Shown here one piece after another: positions 1 through 4,696 of a stretch of 7,878 bases of DNA (positions are counted from its first letter, which is position 1; each line of letters begins with the position of its first letter). The translations under genes were made by a program, and so were the position numbers. This stretch comes from an uncultured bacterium. Lineage in GTDB: Bacteria; Actinomycetota; Actinomycetes; S36-B12. Location of the stretch: positions 1 through 7,878 of the forward strand of contig CAJAKT010000187.1 of the NCBI GenBank assembly GCA_903940375.1, in the 5' to 3' direction. The notes below the pieces were generated by a model that did not search any database, had not been told where the DNA came from, and saw only the letters and a list, made by a program, of their open reading frames with translations.

Positions 1-19
1 CCCGCCCTCGGGGGGCCTG

Positions 20-25
20 TATTCT
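20..25 (+). promoter_or_regulatory. Putative -10 box of the tRNA-Ser gene
   Basis: TATTCT at 20-25 ends 7 bases before the first base of the mature tRNA, the usual place for a -10 hexamer of a tRNA gene whose transcript starts at or just before the tRNA 5' end. The matching -35 would fall at or before the left edge of the window and cannot be judged. The assignment rests on position and resemblance to TATAAT only. Confidence 0.45.
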
Positions 26-32
26 CCTCGGC

Positions 33-122
33 GGTGGCGTGTCCGAGCGGCCGAAGGACCGCGCCTCGAAAGCGCGTGTGGGGGCAACCTCACCGTGGGG
101 TCAAATCCCACCGCCACCGCCA
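33..122 (+). tRNA. tRNA-Ser (anticodon CGA), CCA encoded
   Basis: A complete class II (long variable arm) tRNA can be folded by eye. The acceptor stem pairs GGTGGCG (33-39) with CGCCACC (112-118), followed by discriminator G119 and an encoded CCA (120-122). The D stem is GTCC/GGAC (41-44 with 56-59). The anticodon stem is CGCGC/GCGCG (60-64 with 72-76) around the loop CTCGAAA, which places anticodon CGA at 67-69 and reads UCG serine codons. The variable arm is 18 bases (77-94) and pairs GTGGGG with CCTCAC. The T stem is GTGGG/CCCAC (95-99 with 107-111). The long variable arm and G discriminator both fit serine. One oddity is that the T loop reads GTCAAAT, with G where T54 is normally found. 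Confidence 0.96.
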
Positions 123-223
123 TTGTTGAAGGGGCGTCCCACCGGGGCGTCCCTTCAGCAATTCCGGAGACGCGCGGGACTTGGGAGGAGGACGCGAAAC
201 ATCCGACGGGTCCCACCGCCACC
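106..223 (+). repeat. 13-base direct repeat of the tRNA 3' end
   Basis: TCCCACCGCCACC occurs at 106-118, inside the T-arm and acceptor stem of the tRNA, and again exactly at 211-223, only 3 bases before the MFS stop codon (227-229). Copies of tRNA 3' ends are the usual scar of integration by tRNA-targeting integrases. Here the copy is short, GC-rich and only 105 bases away, and there is no integrase in view, so chance or local duplication is quite possible. Confidence 0.4.
123..161. terminator. Long hairpin directly after the tRNA, probable bidirectional terminator
   Basis: Bases 123-140 can pair with 144-161 almost without interruption: an outer TTGTTGAAGGG/CCCTTCAGCAA stem with one G-T wobble continues into GCGTCCC/GGGGCGT, closing on a 3-base loop. 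It begins on the base after the tRNA CCA end and lies 65 bases beyond the stop codon of the minus-strand MFS gene, so it could end transcription from both sides. Neither flank has a strong T run, so it is not a textbook intrinsic terminator and may also act in tRNA 3' processing. The hairpin arms contain the direct repeat GGGGCGTCCC at 131-140 and 144-153. Confidence 0.65.
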
Positions 224-226
224 CGG

Positions 227-1507
227 CTATTTGACCGCCGATGCGTGAGCCGCAGCAGGTCGCTCGTCGATTGTCGCGAAACCCCTGGTGATCACCAGTA
301 CGAGCACCGCCAACGCAGCCAGCCCTGCCACCAAGGGCGCCTCATCGGCAGCCACTTGCACGGTCGCGGCGAGGGCCACGCCGGCAGAGGTCATCAGGGT
401 CCGGCCCGCCTGCAGTGCACCGGTGATGCGGCCCCGAACTTCGTCGGGGCAGCGTTGTTGAACAAGAGCGGACGCAACCTCGAGAGTGAAGGCAGAGGTC
501 ATGCTGGCGACGAACACAAAGGCCACCACCAGTGCATGGTTGGACAGCAGGCTGCCCCGGACGAGGAGGAAGGCTCCGATCACTGCCACCGCGGTGTAGG
601 TCGAGAAGGCGCCGAGCATCGCCAGGCGCACTCGAAGTCGCAGTCCAGTGACGAGCAGGGTCAATCTCGAGATGAGCACGCCCACCAGCCCGGCCAGCAG
701 GAGTTGGTGGACGCGGTGGAACAGGTCGTTGTCCGTCAGCACGATCGCGACCAACTGCGACGGCACGACGAGGTCCAAGACAAGCAGCAACCAGAAGGCT
801 GCCATAAGTGGCCGTTCAGCCCGCAGTGTCGCCAGGACGCCCGTGGTCACACGTGGGTTGCTTCCTCCCGCCGAATTCGGAGGCCGCGACGGAACGGGCG
901 CACGGGTGGCGATCGCCGCGGCGATCAGGCTGCAGGTGGGGACGACTACGGCAGCGATGAGCAAGGTCGGCACCGGCCGAGCCACGGTCCCGGCGAGCCA
1001 CAACCCCGCCATGATGCCGATCGCCATGCGCAGCATGTTGACGATCTGCACCGCTGCGCGAGCCTGCATCCCTGCGATGCCCATCGAGAGCGGCACGACC
1101 GCAGTCATGTTCATCGCCGTGAAGACCGCGGCCGACGCAACGGCAACGACGAATACCGCCAAGGACAGGTGACCGCCCGCCAAGAGTGCCGCCGTGGAAA
1201 GGTTGACGGCGGCCGCGCCGATGGTCGTCGCGACGAAGACCGGACGAGGGCCTCGGCGATCACTGAGTGCCCCGGAGGTCAGCGCCGCCGCCGCACCGGC
1301 AACGGCCAGGACGATCGCCACCCCGCCGATGCCGGCCGCACCGCCGAAGGTCGATGCCGCGACCGCCGTCCGGGTCTGCGTCAATGCCCCGTAGCCCATC
1401 GCAGCGGGGAACATCACAGCAGTGAAGAGCGCGAATCGGGGGTTCGCCCTCAACAACCCCAGTGGAGACTGAAGCGGAGCCGACGCCGACAGCACGGAGG
1501 TCGTCAC
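227..1507 (-). CDS. MFS transporter, 12-helix type
   Basis: A 426-residue integral membrane protein of the major facilitator superfamily, which moves small molecules by proton-coupled exchange. The length and alternation of hydrophobic segments with short polar loops fit a 12-helix member. The first cytoplasmic loop carries the MFS motif A as GALSDRRGPRP (about residues 79-89). The second half has a matching loop with PDEVRGRITG before the last helices. The protein ends in a short polar alanine-rich tail. The start is GTG at 1507-1505, which overlaps the TGA stop of the preceding lipoprotein gene as GTGA. This points to translational coupling, and the Shine-Dalgarno sequence is correspondingly poor. 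It is the last gene of the lipoprotein operon, which suggests its cargo or efflux job is tied to those exported proteins. The substrate cannot be read from sequence. The MFS fold is near certain; the exporter role is inferred. Confidence 0.9.
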   Translation of the reverse strand: MTTSVLSASAPLQSPLGLLRANPRFALFTAVMFPAAMGYGALTQTRTAVAASTFGGAAGIGGVAIVLAVAGAAAALTSGALSDRRGPRPVFVATTIGAAAVNLSTAALLAGGHLSLAVFVVAVASAAVFTAMNMTAVVPLSMGIAGMQARAAVQIVNMLRMAIGIMAGLWLAGTVARPVPTLLIAAVVVPTCSLIAAAIATRAPVPSRPPNSAGGSNPRVTTGVLATLRAERPLMAAFWLLLVLDLVVPSQLVAIVLTDNDLFHRVHQLLLAGLVGVLISRLTLLVTGLRLRVRLAMLGAFSTYTAVAVIGAFLLVRGSLLSNHALVVAFVFVASMTSAFTLEVASALVQQRCPDEVRGRITGALQAGRTLMTSAGVALAATVQVAADEAPLVAGLAALAVLVLVITRGFATIDERPAAAHASAVK

Positions 1508-1974
1508 GGTGCCGGCGACAGCACGATGGTCGTTGGCGATGACTTGCCTTGCAGATCACGGACAGCCGAGACTCGGACGCTGCCTTGATGACGCCCGGTG
1601 GAATCCCGAAATGCCAAGGGCGCGCTCGAGGTGCACCTGACGTTGCCAGCGACTGCCCGGGCCCTGATGGACCTCGATGCGTCGCAGGGTCCGCCGAGTG
1701 TGACGTCGGTCAGTGCGCATCGATTCTCGGACACGGGATTGCCATCGTTGGGGACCGCCGGCCAGAACTCGAACTTTGCCGCGGTTCCTGGAGCCAGTCG
1801 TTGGCCCTGCAGACCTCTCGGTGGAGAGTCCGAGGGATACCAGCGCTCGAAGTCAACCGGTTCGATGCCCCACTCCCAGCTGTTCGTGCTGCCGGCCCCG
1901 CACGCGGACAACACCATCGCCCCCAACGCCGGAGTCGTAGCGACAGCCGCCCCTGACCTGGGACTCCGTTTCAT
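1504..1974 (-). CDS. Small lipoprotein, unrecognised family
   Basis: A 156-residue protein with a lipoprotein signal: basic N-terminus (MKRSPRSG), a hydrophobic stretch, then the lipobox LSAC with the acylated cysteine at about residue 25. It is therefore expected on the outer face of the cytoplasmic membrane. The mature part begins with a polar GAGSTNS linker and a Trp-rich patch (WEWGIEPV, ERWYPSD). It has three further cysteines and no membrane segment. It lacks the NNL, WSG and YNDL motifs of the neighbouring paralogues, so I treat it as unrelated or very diverged. ATG at 1974-1972 is preceded by AGAAGGG seven bases upstream. It starts 19 bases after the upstream lipoprotein stop and overlaps the MFS gene by 4 bases. 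Function unknown. Confidence 0.82.
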   Translation of the reverse strand: MKRSPRSGAAVATTPALGAMVLSACGAGSTNSWEWGIEPVDFERWYPSDSPPRGLQGQRLAPGTAAKFEFWPAVPNDGNPVSENRCALTDVTLGGPCDASRSIRARAVAGNVRCTSSAPLAFRDSTGRHQGSVRVSAVRDLQGKSSPTTIVLSPAP

Positions 1975-1993
1975 CAGGCAGCCCTTCTCACTG

Positions 1994-2608
1994 CTACTTG
2001 TGGAACGTCAACTGGCCGTTGCCGCCATCCACCTGCGCGAACGTCGCGAACCCGCTCGCTTCCGGTGCGGGGTTGTGCAGAGGAACCGTGAGGAAACTCC
2101 GGCACTTCCCTCGGTCGCACATGAACAACGCGGCAGGCGTCTCGCTTGCCGTGATCCAGAAGTTCAGGTCGCCGACGGGCTTCCCGTCCGCCAGTGTGAA
2201 CTGCTCAGTCCAGTTGGACATGCCGTCGGTCAGCAGCCCTGGGTTGCCGACCTCCAACCGAAGATCGACCGGTTGTCCTGGCCAGATCACCAAGTCGTTG
2301 TAGACGGTCGGGTTGCTCCTTCCTGACCAGTCATCGCAGGGCAGAGGCCCCACCATGTGCATCGCAATGGGCACGGACAAGTTGTTCAGGATGGACCATC
2401 GAACCGTGCTGGACGCCTGCTCAGGGCACACCTCCGGAGGGTGGAGCTCACGCTGTGCGGCGTTTCGCTGCACCGACGCCGATGGCGAGACGCCTGCGGC
2501 TGAGCTCGCTTCGGTGGTCACGGTTGCGCTGCCGGACCCGCAGGCCGACAGCATTGCAGCGCCGACCGCCAACGTCGCGGAGGCGAGAATCCGGTTACGG
2601 AGCATCAT
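1994..2608 (-). CDS. Lipoprotein, third member of the paralogous WSG/YNDL family
   Basis: A 204-residue exported lipoprotein: MMLRNR, a hydrophobic core, and lipobox LSAC with the cysteine at about residue 23, followed by a Ser/Thr/Ala linker of about 30 residues. The globular domain opens with ELHPPEVCPEQ, then NNLSVPIAMHM, CDDWSGRSNP, YNDLVIWPGQP and LRLEV, and ends in QLTFHK. The same motifs in the same order appear in the proteins at 3934-4566 and 3377-3913. A C-terminal cysteine pair (CDRGKC) may form a disulfide, as may the CP and CDDW cysteines. The frame is open further upstream, to 2698, but that part overlaps the preceding gene and would put about 30 arginine-rich residues before the signal peptide. 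I therefore chose the ATG at 2608 (ATG at 2605 is equally possible). It is 2 bases past the preceding stop, with only a weak ribosome site, suggesting coupled translation. Function unknown. Confidence 0.88.
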   Translation of the reverse strand: MMLRNRILASATLAVGAAMLSACGSGSATVTTEASSAAGVSPSASVQRNAAQRELHPPEVCPEQASSTVRWSILNNLSVPIAMHMVGPLPCDDWSGRSNPTVYNDLVIWPGQPVDLRLEVGNPGLLTDGMSNWTEQFTLADGKPVGDLNFWITASETPAALFMCDRGKCRSFLTVPLHNPAPEASGFATFAQVDGGNGQLTFHK

Positions 2609-2610
2609 GT

Positions 2611-3357
2611 TCAGACCCCGTAGACCGGGCTGAGCATGATGAGTGCGGTGCCGCCGAAGCCGCCGCCATACCCGCCGGTCCAGTTGCTGTAGAACCACCC
2701 GTTGTTGTCGCAGTATGTGACGTCACTTTGATGCGGCTTGTACTCCGTCAGTCCAGATCGCTCGGTATCAGGCGTGGGGTAGCCGTTCGCACCGTAGGTG
2801 CATCTTGCTCCGGTGGCCCCTGTGGCCACCACTAGCCCTCCACCCTCGACCCGGAGGGCCTGCCCCAGGTAGTCAACAATCATTCCCAGGGATACCCGGC
2901 CTTGGATCTTCAGCGTTGACATCGTTGCTGGGTAGTTGCCGTCCGAGTCGTACCTGACCACGTAGTCAATGCCGTCATCGGCATCGGTGAAGTTCCCCTT
3001 CCACGTCATCCAGCCCGTCGCGTCCACGCACTGATTCGGTTGGAGGGCGAAATAGCGCCATTGACCGTCCATTCCCGCCTCATACGTGTGTCCCAGCTCC
3101 AACCTCACAGTGCGATTGCCCCAGTTGTCTGCGTTGCAGAACCTCAACGTCATTGAGTGGTGCACCCAGCCAACTCGTGCATCCACTGCATTACTCGGGG
3201 CGGGAGCGACACCTGCATCGCTCGGGGCGGCGACACGTGAAAAGGGGGCCGGCTGGCTCGGCGACACGGTCGCGCCAGACCCGCACGCAGACAGCACCCC
3301 AGCACCGACCGCCAACGCTGCGGCAGCGAACGCCGCGTATCCGAACCGCATGTTCAT
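2611..3357 (-). CDS. Lipoprotein of a different type, Gly/aromatic-rich C-terminus
   Basis: A 248-residue lipoprotein with a hydrophobic signal and lipobox VLSAC (cysteine at about residue 25). A Ser/Pro/Ala linker of about 30 residues leads to a domain with four cysteines (about 74, 110, 186 and 216), enough for two disulfides. A stretch at about 123-142 is rich in acidic residues (FTDADDGID, then YDSDGNY) and resembles a calcium-binding loop, but this is a visual likeness only. The last 35 residues are rich in Gly, Trp and Tyr (SNWTGGYGGGFGG). It does not share the WSG/YNDL motifs of its neighbours on either side, though its signal region and AGAAGGG ribosome site are very similar to theirs. 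The ATG at 3357 is preferred over GTG at 3360 because AGAAGGG lies seven bases upstream of the ATG. Function unknown. Confidence 0.87.
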   Translation of the reverse strand: MNMRFGYAAFAAAALAVGAGVLSACGSGATVSPSQPAPFSRVAAPSDAGVAPAPSNAVDARVGWVHHSMTLRFCNADNWGNRTVRLELGHTYEAGMDGQWRYFALQPNQCVDATGWMTWKGNFTDADDGIDYVVRYDSDGNYPATMSTLKIQGRVSLGMIVDYLGQALRVEGGGLVVATGATGARCTYGANGYPTPDTERSGLTEYKPHQSDVTYCDNNGWFYSNWTGGYGGGFGGTALIMLSPVYGV

Positions 3358-3376
3358 CACATGGCCCTTCTTTTCG

Positions 3377-3913
3377 TCAGTTGTGGAACGTCACGTGGCC
3401 GTGATCGTCCGCGAGCGTCGCGAACGCGCCCGCGCCCGGACCGATGGCGTTCAGCGGGACCGTCACATGTCTGGCGAACTCCCTGCCATTGAACATCTGA
3501 AAGGCGTAACGCCCGCTGCCCCTTCGGGCGTCCAGACGCAACTCCAGACTCGCAACCAGCCCACCGTCGGCTGTCCTGAACTCCTCAGTCCAGAGGGCGC
3601 CGTCCCCAGACGGCTCAAGGCGCAATGCGCGCGGCGACCCCGGCCAAACGACAAGGTCGTTGTAGGCGGACGGGTTGCTCGTCCCCGACCACTTGGCGCA
3701 ACGCCAACTGCCCGGGACCACGTGCATCCGAATGGGGACGGCGAGGTTGTTCGTGATGGTCCACGTAGCCGCCCCAGATGTCTGGTGGGGACAGACCTCT
3801 GGGGAGTGCAGTTGACCCGGCGCAGCGGCGGCGCTGGTCCCGTACACAGGCAGCAGCAACGTACCGACCGCCAGGATCGTAGCGGCAACGCCAGCCCGGG
3901 CCCTCGTCGTCAT
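3377..3913 (-). CDS. Secreted paralogue of the WSG/YNDL family lacking the lipobox cysteine
   Basis: A 178-residue exported protein. The N-terminus MTTRARAG plus a hydrophobic core leads to LLPVYGTSAAAAP. Aligned with its siblings (LLSACGS), the lipobox cysteine is replaced by tyrosine at about residue 24, so lipid attachment should be impossible. Cleavage by signal peptidase I within SAAAAP is likely, releasing the protein. The domain carries LHSPEVCPHQ, NNLAVPIRMHV, CAKWSGTSNPS, YNDLVVWPG and LRLE and ends in HVTFHN. It lacks the C-terminal cysteine pair of the other two paralogues. The ATG at 3913 is preferred because GAGGA precedes it by eight bases. An in-frame ATG at 3934 would overlap the previous stop as ATGA, which is a real alternative by coupling. 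Function unknown. Confidence 0.87.
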   Translation of the reverse strand: MTTRARAGVAATILAVGTLLLPVYGTSAAAAPGQLHSPEVCPHQTSGAATWTITNNLAVPIRMHVVPGSWRCAKWSGTSNPSAYNDLVVWPGSPRALRLEPSGDGALWTEEFRTADGGLVASLELRLDARRGSGRYAFQMFNGREFARHVTVPLNAIGPGAGAFATLADDHGHVTFHN

Positions 3914-3933
3914 CGCAGGATTCCTCATAGCCA

Positions 3934-4566
3934 TCAGCTGTGGAACGTCAGTCGGCCGTATGTGCCACCGGCCTGCGACAGCGTCGCTGAGCCAACCGTT
4001 TCGGGAGTGGGGCCGTCGAGCGGAACCGTCGCCGGTGACTCGAACGACGCGCCGTTCCACATCTGCGTGTCGTAGCAGGTGTCCGTGCAGGTGCCGGTGT
4101 CACCGTAGGTGAACCGCAAGTCGGCGACGATGCTTCCATCGGGCAAGGTGAACTGCTCGGACCAATGCGCCCTGGACATACTGAACGCGGGGTTTTGCAC
4201 TTCCAGCCGCAGGATGCGCGGCTGCCCGGGCCAGACCACGAGATCGTTGTAGATGGTGGGGTTGCTCTCTCCGGACCATTCGTCGCACACCAGGCTCCCC
4301 GGAGGGACGTGCATCGCGATGGGAACGGTCAGGTTGTTCTCAACGGTCCATTCAATCGTGATGGACGACTGCTCCGGGCACGTCACTGGGACGTGGAGTT
4401 CACGCGATGCGGCCATCCGCTGCACCGAAGGAGACGCCGTGACCTTCGCGCCCGAGGTCACCTCAGGAGCTGCGGTCGTGGCGTTGGAACCGCACGCGCT
4501 GAGGAGAACGGCGCAAACAACCAGGCGCATAGCTGCAACCGTCCTGAACCTGGATTGACCAGACAT
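3934..4566 (-). CDS. Lipoprotein, first member of the paralogous WSG/YNDL family
   Basis: A 210-residue lipoprotein and the first gene of the lipoprotein operon. The signal peptide ends in lipobox LLSAC (cysteine at about residue 25), followed by a Thr/Ser/Ala linker. The domain contains ELHVPVTCPEQ, NNLTVPIAMHV, CDEWSGESNPT, YNDLVVWPGQP and LRLEV, a cysteine pair in GTCTDTC, and a terminal RLTFHS. It is closest to the gene at 1994-2608: between 4230-4288 and 2281-2339, 47 of 59 bases agree. The start at 4566 is fixed by a strong GGGAGG ribosome site six bases upstream; the longer open frame to 4593 has no such support. The mature protein should sit on the outer membrane face. Binding or enzymatic role unknown; I see no catalytic motif. 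Confidence 0.9.
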   Translation of the reverse strand: MSGQSRFRTVAAMRLVVCAVLLSACGSNATTAAPEVTSGAKVTASPSVQRMAASRELHVPVTCPEQSSITIEWTVENNLTVPIAMHVPPGSLVCDEWSGESNPTIYNDLVVWPGQPRILRLEVQNPAFSMSRAHWSEQFTLPDGSIVADLRFTYGDTGTCTDTCYDTQMWNGASFESPATVPLDGPTPETVGSATLSQAGGTYGRLTFHS

Positions 4567-4572
4567 CACATG

Positions 4573-4578
4573 CCTCCC
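4573..4578 (-). promoter_or_regulatory. Strong ribosome binding site of the first lipoprotein gene
   Basis: GGGAGG on the minus strand lies six bases before the ATG at 4566 and decides that start over the upstream in-frame codon at 4593. The sequence from the site to the start (GGCATGTGATG) is nearly the same as the GGCCATGTGATG before the lipoprotein gene starting at 3357. Confidence 0.75.
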
Positions 4579-4589
4579 GTTGGAACAGA

Positions 4590-4617
4590 CCACGTGCGTG
4601 GGCCCGCTCGCAGGGCC
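4590..4617 (-). promoter_or_regulatory. Two small inverted repeats in the operon leader
   Basis: CCACGTGCGTGG (4590-4601) is a 5-base inverted repeat with a 2-base centre. Next to it, GGCCC (4601-4605) pairs with GGGCC (4613-4617) around a 7-base loop. Both lie between the putative promoter and the ribosome site of the first lipoprotein gene, where an operator or leader structure would act. In GC-rich DNA such short repeats arise often, so function is uncertain. Confidence 0.3.
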
Positions 4618-4631
4618 GCTCCACTCAGACC

Positions 4632-4660
4632 AGAATCGTTTGCCGGCCGACCCGCGACAA
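4632..4660 (-). promoter_or_regulatory. Putative promoter of the lipoprotein operon
   Basis: On the minus strand TTGTCG (4660-4655) is followed after exactly 17 bases by GATTCT (4637-4632), a fair match to a housekeeping -35/-10 pair with ideal spacing. It lies about 65 bases before the start codon at 4566 and downstream of the MFS stop at 4697, so the lipoprotein genes can be transcribed on their own even if they are also read through from upstream. Confidence 0.5.
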
Positions 4661-4670
4661 GGAGCTACCT

Positions 4671-4689
4671 ACCCACCGTTCGGGGGGGT
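4671..4689 (-). promoter_or_regulatory. GC-rich hairpin-like element upstream of the lipoprotein operon
   Basis: ACCCACCGTTCGGGGGGGT can fold with six pairs and one mismatch around a GTTCG loop. It lies between the MFS stop and the putative promoter, so it could be a weak terminator of the MFS gene or an operator. It resembles the element at 7513-7530 upstream of the propeller gene. CCCACCG is also repeated directly here (4672-4678 and 4690-4696). Confidence 0.4.
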
Positions 4690-4696
4690 CCCACCG

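Noticed and set aside
207..225. Small hairpin CGGGT/ACCCG after the first-strand MFS stop
   Set aside because: Only five base pairs with a 9-base loop and no T run; expected often in DNA this rich in GC. The hairpin at 123-161 is the better terminator.
95..1588. 497-codon plus-strand open frame
   Set aside because: It begins inside the tRNA, runs antisense to the MFS gene and encodes a His/Arg/Gln/Gly-rich low-complexity product without any domain. This is the usual shadow of a GC-rich gene on the other strand.
1598..2326. 242-codon plus-strand open frame
   Set aside because: It is antisense to two lipoprotein genes that have signal peptides, lipoboxes and paralogues; its own product shows no recognisable feature.
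2609..2698. N-terminal extension of the lipoprotein starting at 2608
   Set aside because: The extra 30 residues are Arg-rich, overlap the end of the preceding gene and would place a signal peptide internally.
3086..4075. 329-codon plus-strand open frame
   Set aside because: It spans the antisense of three exported-protein genes and their junctions. The product is rich in Arg and Pro with no coherent fold signal.
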